Shown piece after piece: positions 12,372-22,249 of a stretch of DNA of 64,000 bases. Below the pieces are notes generated by a model, which saw only the letters and a program-made list of their open reading frames with translations, ran no database searches and was not told where the DNA came from. The position numbers and the translations under genes were made by a program. Position 1 is the first letter of the stretch. Every line of letters begins with the position of its first letter. The stretch is from Bretschneidera sinensis (taxonomy: Eukaryota; Streptophyta; Magnoliopsida; Brassicales; Akaniaceae): the NCBI GenBank assembly GCA_023935145.1, contig CM043699.1:60032638-60096637 (forward strand), read 5' to 3'.

Positions 12372-12696
12372 GTTTGAACTCATTTGTCAAGTTGTTGGGC
12401 TAGTAATCTATATGGGCTGGTTTCTTACACTTAATATCCCCATTGGATCAACCATTGGATGATTTTGATGATGAGGATAACTTGAGGATTGAAAACTAAA
12501 GGCTACTATGACCTTAACAACTCATTTGTCAAAGATGTATCATTGTTTTCCATTCTATAGTTGAATTCATAGCTCATTTATTTTGGAATCATGGACAAAT
12601 TCCACATGACTTAAGAAATGTTTGTGGCTATGATAACCAATGTGAACGTGATGAGTAATGTGGAAGGATGGTGGGCCAATTTTGGTGCTAATCTGT
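12372..12696. other. Unassigned 325-bp gap
   Basis: No gene or repeat recognised. It separates the end of the G LTR from the Copia-2 fragment. The expected missing halves of Copia-2, of the A LTR and of F are not here, so sequence was lost at this boundary. Confidence 0.5.
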
Positions 12697-12807
12697 GCCC
12701 CTCACTTGGCAAGAAGTATCATTCCCCAAGAAAACCTTTCCATCATTGGTTTCCTTGAAATTCTTAAATCAATCCCTGTGAAGACACATGTGATAAGTGC
12801 ACCCGGA
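12697..12807 (-). pseudogene. Copia-2 protease-region fragment
   Basis: This 110-bp piece aligns well with Copia-1 positions 215-325 (shared GGCAAGAA.TATCATTCCCCAAGAA, CCTTGAAATTCTT, AAGTGCACCCGG). It is the protease region on the minus strand. It matches the gag fragment at 19012-19233 in orientation and family. The two are halves of one element split by C. About 600 bp between the homologous points, including the zinc knuckle, is missing. Confidence 0.8.
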
Positions 12808-13938
12808 ATGATTTTTCATTTGGTGTATACTTAGACCGAGAGATTTGCTAGAGAAAGTTATGGCAGTTAAGTAGACAAAGGTCAGGCTGTGGCGGCTGTG
12901 CGGGATTTCAGCGTGAGCAGAAGTTTTGAAGGGTATGTGAAGGCTTAAATCTCATATCCCACATCGGTTGGAAACATATTTCTATATTTCACATCCCACA
13001 TCGGATTGGAAACACATTTCACTCATGGTATTTGCCTATATAAGACCCACTCCACCTTAGCTTTAAGAACGATTGGAGAATCTGAGATCATCAGAAAGTG
13101 AATCCAGAGGGCCTTTAGGAGCAATCCAGAGGGCCCTTAGGAGGAATCCGAAGTTCTTTTGGAGGGCAAGCTGAGGAATCGCCAAAGCTTTCGCTACCAA
13201 GGGGGAGATGATCGTTGAGAGGCCGGAGGCAACTCGAGGAAGCATGAGCCCCATGGCCAGCTAGTCTCCAAGCAAGGCGAAGGGATGAATCCCTAGGTAT
13301 AGTTGTGCTTATTTTCCTTTATTTGATTTAGTTGTAGTTTGGTATTATTTTCATTAAACATTGTTATGTTTTATTCTTTAATTTAATTAGTAGATTTCTT
13401 ATTAGTCCGGTGATTGCATGCCTCTTTTCCATATAAGGCTAGTCATGCTCTTCTTATGTGTATTTGTTTGGGTGTGATTGAATCCAGTAGATCTCTTTTA
13501 TAGATTTGTCCATTGCTGCGGTATTGTCATTTAGATAAATCGTCGTCTCTTGATAATTTATAAGTTAGTTCATGTGTGCTTGAAAGTAAAGAATAATTCA
13601 TATCAATTACATTAGGGTTTATACATACACTGTAATTGAATATTTGCCGATTTCCTGTTTGGGATGTGAAACTTGCAATCGAGATAAAAACAACTGAATC
13701 AAGTTAGGATTAGGGCAACGAACCTAGCGAGGATTTTCGAAACCTTGTTGTTTTTTTTATTATATTATCCATCAATTATTTACACAATTTTCACACAATC
13801 AACAATTCAGATTTTGTCACTTTAACTTTTATCGTTTGTGTTGAGGTTTACACCTTCTTTTGTAATTAGTTTGTTTCCCTGTGGAATCGACACCCCAAAG
13901 CTGTACTATAATACCACGTTATGTTTTGGGTGTAATCA
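12808..13938 (+). mobile_element. Element C 5' LTR, left end missing
   Basis: From 12849 it matches the 3' LTR from about 17949 on (GGCAGTT.AAGTAGACAAAGG...), up to the shared end GGGTGTAATCA. The first about 384 bp of U3 are missing and a 34-bp copied segment lies at the broken edge. TATA box CTATATAAG at 13036-13044. Compared with the 3' LTR it has an extra copy of a short CACATCGGATTGGAAACA segment at 12960-13015. Confidence 0.85.
12815..12848 (+). repeat. 34-bp filler copied from C leader
   Basis: These 34 bases are identical to 14192-14225 in the C leader just before gag (contains GGTGTATACTTAGACCGAG). They sit at the deletion edge of the 5' LTR and are absent at the same place in the 3' LTR. 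Confidence 0.9.
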
Positions 13939-13943
13939 AATTT

Positions 13944-13961
13944 TGGCACCGTTGTCGGGGA
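13944..13961 (+). other. Element C primer binding site (tRNA-Asp)
   Basis: TGGCACCGTTGTCGGGGA differs by two transitions from the complement of the plant tRNA-Asp 3' end (TGGCGCCGTTGCCGGGGA), the primer typical of Athila elements. It lies 5 bases after the LTR end. Confidence 0.9.
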
Positions 13962-14345
13962 AACGCGCTTAAGTACAAGGAAGATTGTCAACTTTGAGAC
14001 AAGATGGTAGAAGAATTGTAAATAGTTTTTCTTTTCAGCAGCTGTAAAGGCGGTAAATTCGTTCATTCTTTTAGCTTGTTGCATTATTTTTTTCCTTCTT
14101 TCTTTTTATAGTATTTTTTATTATTATTGTTCTTTTTTCTAAGTTTTGATTTTCTGATTTTTTTATTCTGTTTTATTTATTTCCTCTCTGATTCATTTGG
14201 TGTATACTTAGACCGAGAGATTTGCGAGGTAGATTCATTAGAGGAGTCGAAAATAGAATTACCCTTTCTTTTCACATCCGTTAGTGAAACCTCGCCTAGA
14301 TCAAATCATAGTGCACCCCCATTAGAGAATTTAGAGGATTTTAAC

Positions 14346-15335
14346 ATGGCTGATAACCCTAATGAGAATGTTGCTAGGACACTTCAGGATTATCTCCACC
14401 CTACACGCACAGCCACACCATCATGCATCATGTTTCCAGCAAATACTCACCACCTAGAGTTAAAAACAGGGATGATACAGTTACTCCTTACATTTCATGA
14501 CTTAGATAATGAAAACCCATATGTGCACATTAGAGAGTTTGAGGAAGTAGTTGCGACTTTTCATAGTCAAAATGAAACTGATGACATTGTGAGACTTAAG
14601 TTATTTCCTTTCTCTTTGAAGGATAGAGCTAAGAGTTGGCTATACTCACTAAGACCACGATCTATTAGGTCGTGGACTGAGATGACTCGGGTCTTCTTTA
14701 ATAAATACTTTCCCCAACATAAGACCAATGCCTTAAAAAGACAAATCTCCACCTTTGCACAAAAGGACAACGAGACTTTGTATCAGTCTTGGGAGAGATT
14801 TAAGGAGTTATTGAGTATGTGCCCTCACCATGGGTATGAGAGTTGGCGCTTGGTAAGCTATTTTTATGAGGGACTTACATATAGAGAGTGCCAATTTGTA
14901 GAGATGATGTGTAATGGTGAATTCTTGGAGAAAGATCCTGATGAGACCATAGAGTACCTCAATGAGCTTGCTGAAAAAGCTCACACTTGGACTGGACCTA
15001 GTGCTACTGAAAGTACAAATAGGTCACGACCTATAGGGCACCCAAACGGTGGTGGAATTTACCATCTTAGGGAAGAGGATAACCTTAAGGCTAAGGTCGA
15101 GATGCTCACTAGGGAACTAGAGGTGTTAAAGACTAAAAGCTCAAAGCCAACACAAGTAGCTAATCATGCAGCGTCTTTGAAACCATGTTTTGTGTGTGGC
15201 GGGGTAGATCATCTCGCCAAAGAGTGTCCCACATTTGCGGAGATGAGAGGGATGTATGAGGAACAATGTAATGCCTTAGGCATGTACAAGAAGTCTTTGG
15301 CACCCTTCTCTGATACTTATAATCTGGGATGGTGA
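14346..15335 (+). CDS. Element C Gag (Athila-type), intact
   Basis: A 329-residue frame. Gag forms the particle that packages element RNA in the cytoplasm. Motifs: MADNPNEN start, HDLDNENPYVHIREFEE, then the Athila gag core VRLKLFPFSLKDRAKSWLYSL, WTEMTRVFFNKYFP, DETLYQSWERFKELL-type region and SYFYEGL. The CCHC knuckle is CFVCGGVDHLAKEC near residue 285. It ends NLGW with a stop where B continues in frame (NPGWRNHPNFSW), so the native C-terminus is lost beyond that stop. The frame is open from 14127, but I chose 14346 because the upstream residues are hydrophobic leader-like and MADN resembles other Athila gag starts. It is the only long gypsy frame here without a stop. Confidence 0.85.
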   Translation: MADNPNENVARTLQDYLHPTRTATPSCIMFPANTHHLELKTGMIQLLLTFHDLDNENPYVHIREFEEVVATFHSQNETDDIVRLKLFPFSLKDRAKSWLYSLRPRSIRSWTEMTRVFFNKYFPQHKTNALKRQISTFAQKDNETLYQSWERFKELLSMCPHHGYESWRLVSYFYEGLTYRECQFVEMMCNGEFLEKDPDETIEYLNELAEKAHTWTGPSATESTNRSRPIGHPNGGGIYHLREEDNLKAKVEMLTRELEVLKTKSSKPTQVANHAASLKPCFVCGGVDHLAKECPTFAEMRGMYEEQCNALGMYKKSLAPFSDTYNLGW

Positions 15336-15930
15336 AATCACCCCAATTTCAGCTAGAAGTCTGAAAAGCAGCAGCTTGCACAAACCCCTGCACCATATCT
15401 TCTAGGAGTTATTTAGAAGACACTTTACATGCTTTTATTGAAGCACAGGGTAAGACTAATAAAAGACTTGAATCTTTAATTACGCAGGCTGTTGAAGAAA
15501 ATAAAGAGATAAAGAGCCAAGTGTCCAAGTTAATGAGCTACTTGAGTGTGATAGAGCGAGGTAAGTTCCCTTCTCAAGCTCAATCCACATCCCATGGTCA
15601 GCACCTGGCACAACAAAATTTGAAGGAGGTGAATGCCATTGAGACACTAAGTGGTAAGTTATTACACATCCCAACAACGAAAAAAATCAGAGGATGTGGA
15701 CGAAAGCCACTAAGCATACATGATTGACTCATTCATGGAAAAGGTCCAGCACCTTAATCCATTGGAGTCAACCCTCACCCATGGCTTTACAAGAGCATAT
15801 ATCGAGCCAGAATTTGCAGATGTTACTGATGACATCCTTGAGGCCTCTCCAAAGCATACAAGCACTGAATTTAGCAGTGAAGCAGTGGCTGATGCATTCA
15901 ACCTATGTTTTTCTAGGAGGGAATAAGAGT
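15336..15930 (+). pseudogene. Element C gag tail and protease-RT spacer remnant
   Basis: After the stop, frames continue with NHPNFS, then YLEDTLHAFIEAQGKTNKRL and IKSQVSKLMSYLSVIERGKF (15400-15570) and VNAIETLSGK: the conserved Athila gag C-terminus. From 15730 it jumps to LESTLTHGFTRAYIEPEFAD and DDILEASPKHTS, which in B lies after the protease (30390-30510). So protease is missing here. After LEASPKHTS it goes within about 20 codons to the post-pol block, so RT, RNase H and integrase are missing too. Confidence 0.8.
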
Positions 15931-15985
15931 GTCTGGCTGAAGACGTAAAACTTAGCGCTCATGGGAGGCAGCCCATAACATATCC
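15931..15985 (+). other. Conserved post-pol block, element C copy
   Basis: It contains GTCTGGCTGAAGACG, TAAAACTTAGCGCTCAT, GGGAGGCA and ACATATCC. The same block occurs in B (33671-33728) and, inverted, in A (22187-22243). In B it lies about 120 bp after the end of pol. No function is assigned from sequence. Confidence 0.85.
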
Positions 15986-17550
15986 TTTTATTTTTACTGT
16001 TTTTCATTTTTTTTCTTGTTTATTATTATTATTTTGCTGTTTTCCAGTTTTATTTTTGTATTTCTTTTTCAGGGACAAACATGCGCATCAGTTCAATTGG
16101 TCGTGCACAATTTTAAGCTCCACACACCTTTGGTTAAAAAGGGAGTTTCCTTAATTTTTGCTTTTGCATTGAGGACAATGCTTATTTTAAGTTAGGGGTG
16201 GAGGAAACGCATCTCTTTGTTTCCATATTTTTTTATTTCTATACATTTTTTTCTTTTTCCATTGAACTGCTTGGTGTCATTTTCCTTTTTGTTTGTTTCT
16301 AGCATGCTTGGTGTTAGCCTTAGAGTTAATTCACATGTCAATGATATGAGCTTAATTGAGATAGCAGATAGCATGTAGAAGAAGTTAAATCTTGCTTCGG
16401 TTTGAAATTAATTTAAGTATCAATCTTCGTTTGGTTTGAGACTCTAGTTTGTGGTAAGATAGTATGATTAGTCTTAAACATTTAGAAAAGTTTTATGTGT
16501 AATTATTTTGTGAATATTTTTGTGGTCTCGATAAGCTCTAGAACTTTACTTAGGATATGATATAGGCCATTTTTGAACCGTTTGAGCCTTTCAAACCTAC
16601 CATTGCTATATTTATCGCTAGTCACCTATTTGAGCCTTTTTCTTGAAAAGAAAAATTGAGCCTTGTTTCTTTCGATAAACCATTTACTTACCTTTATGAG
16701 CCTAAAAATATTTTATCCTTACCTTTCTTTTAAAAGAACTTAGTTATACACATGTTGTGAGAAGCAGTTAAAAGTAGTAAGGGTGAAAATATGAAAGAAA
16801 TATCGCTACCACAACCTAAGTACATTACAGGAGATAAGTTGGGGGTTGTGGAATAGAAAAGAAAAAAAATGATGAAAAAGAAAGTGAATGGTTATGTGCC
16901 AAAAAAAAAAAAAGAATTATGTCAAAAAAAGAAGAAAGAAAGAAAAAAAAAATGGTGATTTGTTGAAAGAAATGCTCGAAAAATGGTTGAAAGAGTTGGA
17001 TGTTGAAGTAAAGGTTATCAAGTGCTTAAAGTGATTGTCTTTAAAGCTAAGAGAATGAGTTCTTTTACTTGTGAATCCTCCTCGTTCTTCCTTAGCCTTT
17101 ACCTTAGCCTAACGTTACAAGCTTATTAAAGACCTTTTGATCCAATGTAGTGTGATTTTTCTACAATAGTGGAGAGTGATTTGAAAAGTGAGCCTATGGA
17201 GCTTGTTTTTGTGATTGATGTCACGCAATTTATTATGTTTTTAGAGGCCAAGACTTGTATTCATGAATCTTATGCATAGAATCATCGGATGTTTAGATTA
17301 ATGAATTGTGGTAAGATGAATGTTAAGAGTCAATAGCGATTTTAAGATTGATGTTTGGATTACTTTTGGACTTAGGTGAAACTTAATGATTCTATATGCC
17401 GTATGTTATGTGCAATTTTTGAGACAAAAAGTGAATTACTCTTGGTTCAACGCTAGCATTGCTTTACTTTGTTTTTCACTCCTACCATAGAATTCATCTC
17501 TTATTTTTGCTTGAATTGCTAGGGACTAGCAATAAGCTAGTTGGGGGTTG
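15986..17550 (+). other. Element C 3' non-coding region and polypurine tract
   Basis: No gene seen. It contains GCATTGAGGACAATGC followed by a G-rich stretch (16165-16205), also present in B as CATTGGGGACAATG (33931-33965). An A-rich low-complexity tract lies at 16855-16985. The purine-rich GTTGGGGGTTG (17540-17550) precedes the LTR start. Confidence 0.75.
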
Positions 17551-19011
17551 TGATGAGAGCTATAAAATGCATCTTAATAGAACTTAATTGTTAACATTTT
17601 AGAGTTGATCTAGGTTTTAATTGCACTTTTATATGTTAACAACTCTAAAGTGTCATCTTTAGATCACTAATTTGTTTTGATGCATTTTCAGGTATTTTGA
17701 GTCTTAAAGAGATGGAAAAACTATCATTTCTTGAAGCACAATGACTCGATTAACACCGGAATGAAGGTTCACAAGCACTTGGAAAGGAGTTTCACTAACT
17801 TGCCATAATTCCCCGTACAGATCAATCATCTTTGCAAATTAAACTATATTGATGTAGGAAGAACCAGGAGATGAGCCATATAGGCTTAGAAATATCCGGA
17901 AGTCTATTTTCTAGAAAATTTTACGGCTCATAAAAATGATTTTTTTAGGGAAAGTTATGGCAGTTTAAGTAGACAAAGGTCAGGCTGTGCGGGCTGTGCG
18001 AGATTTCAGCATGAGCAGAAGTTTTGAAGGGTATGTGAAGGCTTAAATCCCACATCCCACATCAGATTGAAAACACGTTGCACTCATGGTATTTGCCTAT
18101 ATAAGACCCACTCCATGTCAGCTTTAAGAACGATCGGAGAATCTGAGATCATCTGAGATCATCAGAAAGTGAATCCAGAGGGCCTTTAGGAGCAATCCAG
18201 AGGGCCCTTAGGAGGAATCCGAAGTACTTTTGGAGGGCAAGCTGAGGAATCGCCAAAGCTTTCGCTACCAAGGGAGAGATGATTGTTGAGAGGTCGGAGG
18301 CAACTCGAGGAAGCATGAGCCCCATGGCCAGCTAGTCTCTAAGCAAGGCGAAAAAATGAATCCCAAGGTGTAGTTGTTCTTATTTTCCTTTATTTGATTT
18401 AGTTGTAGTTTGGTATTATTTTCATTAAACATTGTTATGTTTTATTCTTTAATTTAATTAGTAGATTTCTTATTAATCTGGTGATTGCATGCTTCTTTTC
18501 CATATAAGTCTAGTCATGCTCTTCTTATGTGTATTTGTTTGGGTGTGATTGAGTCTAGTAGATCTCTTTTTATAGATTTGTCCATTACTGCGGTATTGTC
18601 ATTTAGATGTATCTTCATCTCTTGATAATTTATAAGTTAGTTCATGTGTGCTTGAAAGTAAAGAATAATTCATATCAATTACATTAGGGTTTATACATGC
18701 GCTGTAATTGAATATTTGCCGATTGCCTGTTTGGGATTTGAAACTTGCAATTGAGATAAAAATAATTGAATCAAGTTAGGATTAGGGCAACAAACTTAGG
18801 GAGGATTTTCAGAACATTGTTGTTTTTTTTTATTATATTATCCATCAATTATTTACACAATTTTCACACAATCAACAATTCAGATTTTGTCACTTTAACT
18901 TTTATCGTTTGTGTTGAGGTTTACACCTTCTTTTATAATTAGTTTGTTTCCCTGTGGAATCGACACCCCAAAGTTGTACTACACTACCGTGTTATTTTTT
19001 GGGTGTAATCA
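17551..19011 (+). mobile_element. Element C 3' LTR
   Basis: It runs from TGATGAGAGCTATAAAATGC to GGGTGTAATCA, about 1461 bp. TATA box TATATAAG at 18098-18105. The following bases return to Copia-2 gag sequence (GCACTCCCTTGTGAC). Confidence 0.9.
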
Positions 19012-19233
19012 GCACTCCCTTGTGACAGTATCCGACATGTGCAGAAAGATGGTGTTGTACGCCATCTTCTTCATCTCATTCCGCTGGACCTTCGTGAAAC
19101 TTGCTGGAAAATCGTCATCTTCTCCAATCGCCAAGTCCACCTTTTGTTACATAAGAACCGCTTTGATTTTTTGCTTCCAAAGGAAAAAGTCTCCCTTTCC
19201 ATCAAAATTCTCAATAACGAAGTTCGAACCCAT
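19012..19233 (-). pseudogene. Copia-2 gag N-terminus fragment
   Basis: Start codon on the minus strand at 19233. It reads MGSNFVIENFDGKGDFFLWK, then a stop where Copia-1 has Q (LM*QKVDLAI against LMQQKMDLAI), then MKKMAYNTIFLHMSD and VTRE, where C cuts it off. Same family as Copia-1. Its 5' side has leader, primer site and LTR in correct order. Confidence 0.85.
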
Positions 19234-19455
19234 CTTGCGGAGAAAATATTAAGATTTATGCAGCACCCACAATTGCTTTCCAACTTCTAAACTTCAACAA
19301 CACGATCAAATCTTGATCTCAACACCGTTCTTGAACCTCAAGAACACGATCAAATCTTAATCTCAACACCGTTCTTGAACCTCACAAGAAGTTTCCTTTG
19401 ATTCTTGGAGTCTTACTCCGATACCTCCTGTTCAACTCTGATACCCGCTGTTGCA

Positions 19456-19467
19456 GCTCTGAAACCA
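19456..19467 (-). other. Copia-2 primer binding site
   Basis: The minus strand reads TGGTTTCAGAGC, one change from the tRNA-iMet complement TGGTATCAGAGC. Leader 19234-19455 has a near-perfect 45-bp tandem duplication (19295-19385). Confidence 0.85.
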
Positions 19468-19468
19468 C

Positions 19469-20333
19469 TGTTGGAAAATCACCTTCTTGCGGAATCCCAG
19501 GTTGTGATCTTTCCAAACATTCAAGTCTAGAATAACTTGTTATAAACATCAATCAGACCAATCAAAGAAAGAATACAAGCAATTGTTATCGAGGTTCGGC
19601 AATATGCCTACGTCCCCGTGAGCTCCTCCGAGCTCTCTGCACTAAATCAATGGAGTTCTTACAATTACAGCAACACCTCTTCAAGAATCCTCTAGTTCTT
19701 GAAGAACATAATAAGAGAAAAAGAAAGTGATAAGGACTAAGTGTTTCCCTGGAATTTTCCCCAAGAAAATTACAATTACAAAGCCCTTGAATCCCCAATC
19801 TATACTACTCTCTCTCTAAAAAACAAGCCTCTCTTGAATGAGTCTCTCCTGTGTGTTTTGTGACTTTGTACTCTCACGCACACCGTGTGTTCTATTTCAC
19901 ACACACTCATATGTCATTCACCTCTCTTGTTGAGATGATTGTCTTCACTTATTATTAGAAGACCCTTTATATAGAGTAATGACCACCTTATCCAATTTTT
20001 GAGATCAATCTCAACCCTTAGATCTCAAGAACCAAAGATCCATAGCTCTTTAAGAGTCTATGTAATCCTGTTCGTTTTAACCAAGTCCCATGCACCATCT
20101 CAAAGTGCTAAAAAATTGGTGTCAGTTGTGCTCCGTGCTGAGGCTCGGAATAGGGTGTCTTGAAGCTTAAAAGAGGGGAAACTTGCTGCCTTGTTGGAGG
20201 CTGCGGCGCGGCTGGTCCGTGCCGCAGCACGCACCTGAAGGAGGACTTCCTCCATTTACTAGAGGTCGCGGCGCACAACCTAAACCTGATGCTGAACTTC
20301 TTCATCTGTTTAATTCTTTTACAAATCCCAACA
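19469..20333 (-). mobile_element. Copia-2 LTR (minus orientation)
   Basis: It runs from TGTTGGAAAATCACC to ATCCCAACA, 865 bp, TG...CA ends intact. On the minus strand TATATAAAG at 19983-19975. The base after it continues an Athila A LTR (GTTTTGATGTTAAACATC) that is uninterrupted at 37577, showing Copia-2 inserted into A's LTR. Confidence 0.88.
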
Positions 20334-20824
20334 GTTTTGATGTTAAACATCTTCATAAAGTAAAAATAAAGGGAGAAGAATAAACCCAAAACTACTACAG
20401 AGAAGAGTCGTCAATTCGTCTCCACAGTCTCCTTCTCTAAAAGCTAAAACTTAAACTAAAAAGAAGACCCTTGTTTTTGCGTTTGTAGGCCTATTTATAA
20501 GATTTCAGGACATCTGGAAACCCTAACTCAAAAAAAAAACCCGACCCCTACTTTTCAAAATAGGTTCTGCCATTTTATTGTACGTGTGCGCTCGATCATA
20601 TGCTATTGCGCTCGAGCCTTCTTCTTGTGCTTACGAATGCTATTGCGCTCGATCGCACTATGTGCAGTTTCCAGTTCTTCCAGTTTTTATTCTCCAAACC
20701 AGATAATGCTCCCTTTTCTTCAATAACCTAGGAAAACACAGAAAAAAAATAAAATAGCATGAAATAACACAACTAGGAAGCTAACAAATGTAAATTAAGG
20801 GGCTTAATATTTAAGCACTTATCA
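20334..20824 (-). mobile_element. Element A 3' LTR, U3 part only
   Basis: 491 bp matching the A 5' LTR at 37577-38109. Its sense start TGATAAGTGC lies at 20824 next to a purine tract (sense AAGTTTGGGAGTG). The rest of the LTR is cut off by Copia-2 and not found further left. It carries CG-rich near-palindromes at 20587, 20607 and 20644. Confidence 0.88.
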
Positions 20825-22186
20825 CACTCCCAAACTTACATGTTGCTAGTCCCTTAACAATACAAAACTAAAAACTAAATGAAAAACAAATAACACAAAG
20901 ATAAATCCATCATTCATGGTATCCAAAAATTTAGTTCGCACACAAAACCATAATATTCATTCATGAGCAAGCTTAACATACAAACCCATTTTTGCAATAA
21001 ATAGAAGTTGTTAAAATTCAATTACTTACTAGAGGCAGGCTAAGGCATCACAGGTCTGATTCAGTGTAAGTGATCTAACACATAAAAGATGAAGCTTCCA
21101 AATAACTCCAATGTGTAATGTCTCCATGTCTCACGATTCACCGAATTTTCTATCAAAATGAACAATAATGGCATAGTTTTATTTCTTTCTTTCTTTTATT
21201 ATGAGACTTTGCTATGTTTAGTTCCCTCAAGCTTTATAATTGACCCATGTAGTGAGTGTTGAGTCAATGACTCCCAAACCAGATGGTTTTAGGGCATTAC
21301 GTGCAAAGATACCCATAAAGACTTACCAACTTGAGTAAAAAAGGCTACGAAACTAAACTTTCTTAATGCTACCAAGAAAAATTCCCACCTTTTGATGTGA
21401 ACACTCACTGCTTACTAAGGCAAGAGGTCCAGTTACTCAGTGGAAAGTTTATTAATGATCATTGTGAGTAAAATTCCCATCTTTTGATGTCACTCACCGC
21501 TTACTGAGGCAAGAGGTCCAGTTACTTAGTGAAAAGTTTATTTAATGATCATTATGAGCATTTTTTCTCTTTTTGTGCAATAATTTTTTTTTCTACTTTT
21601 CTATGCCAAAGTGTTCATCTAACAAGTTAGTCGGTTATAGTTAAGCCATGGAAACATACATATTAAAATCACATGTCATACCCCACACAATTATGTGCTA
21701 ATGTGCTTGTGTCAGATTAGAACAAACATGTAAATTCTTAAATGCCTAAAGTAAGTACTAAGCTTTAAAACTTTATTTATCACATCAAGTGTTCAGGATT
21801 TTAAGCTTACTAATGAAATCATATCGTAGCATTTGTTTAGATCAACTAAAATTCAAAACAACATGAATATGCATTTATCTTTTAGACAATAAAAAAAAAC
21901 TGGGACAAATGTAAAAACTGGGACAATAGTGTGTGAAAATGTGTGTGAATATGTCTCATATACCCCCGAACTTAATTTACACATTGTCACCAATGTGTGA
22001 AAATCATGGAAAGAGCTAACCTGGGAGATAGAGAACTAGTTGGGCTGGCATGGCTCATAGCACACCCCTAAACTTGAACTGATACACATATCGACCCTGA
22101 AAAAGAAAATACTAAAGTAATACTGGAAAACAAAACAAATACCAAAAATAAACAGTAATAAGAAATAGGAAAAACAATAAAAACTA
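20825..22186 (-). other. Element A 3' non-coding region
   Basis: No gene seen. It is collinear with B 33950-35106 in opposite orientation. Both have a roughly 95-bp tandem duplication containing CTCTTGCCTCAGTAA and AAAAGGTGGGAA (here 21380-21545). Confidence 0.8.
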
Positions 22187-22243
22187 AAGGATATGTTGTA
22201 GGGTGCCTCCCATGAGCGTTAAGTTTTATGTCTTCAGCCAGAC
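22187..22243 (-). other. Conserved post-pol block, element A copy
   Basis: The minus strand reads GTCTGGCTGAAGAC-like sequence, AAAACTTAACGCTCATGG, GGAGGCACCC and ACATATCC, as in B and C. Confidence 0.85.
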
Positions 22244-22249
22244 ATGCAC

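Larger units (their letters stand above)
12808..19011 (+). mobile_element. Element C: Athila-like gypsy element without pol
   Basis: This is a plus-strand element with a truncated 5' LTR (12808-13938), a tRNA-Asp primer site, an intact gag, scraps of gag C-terminus and of the protease-RT spacer, the post-pol conserved block, a long 3' non-coding part, a purine tract and a full 3' LTR (17551-19011). Protease, RT, RNase H and integrase are absent. It sits in Copia-2. No target duplication can be checked because the left end is deleted. Confidence 0.85.

Noticed and set aside
13063..13254. 63-codon minus-strand frame in the C LTR
   Set aside because: The same sequence is repeated in the 3' LTR with changes that do not preserve the frame.
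13944..13961. Fragment of a tRNA-Asp gene
   Set aside because: Only 18 bases match the 3' end complement, exactly next to the LTR; it is a primer binding site (same for 27835 and 36806).
20108..20389. Frames across the Copia-2 LTR / A LTR border
   Set aside because: They cross an insertion junction, so they are chance frames.
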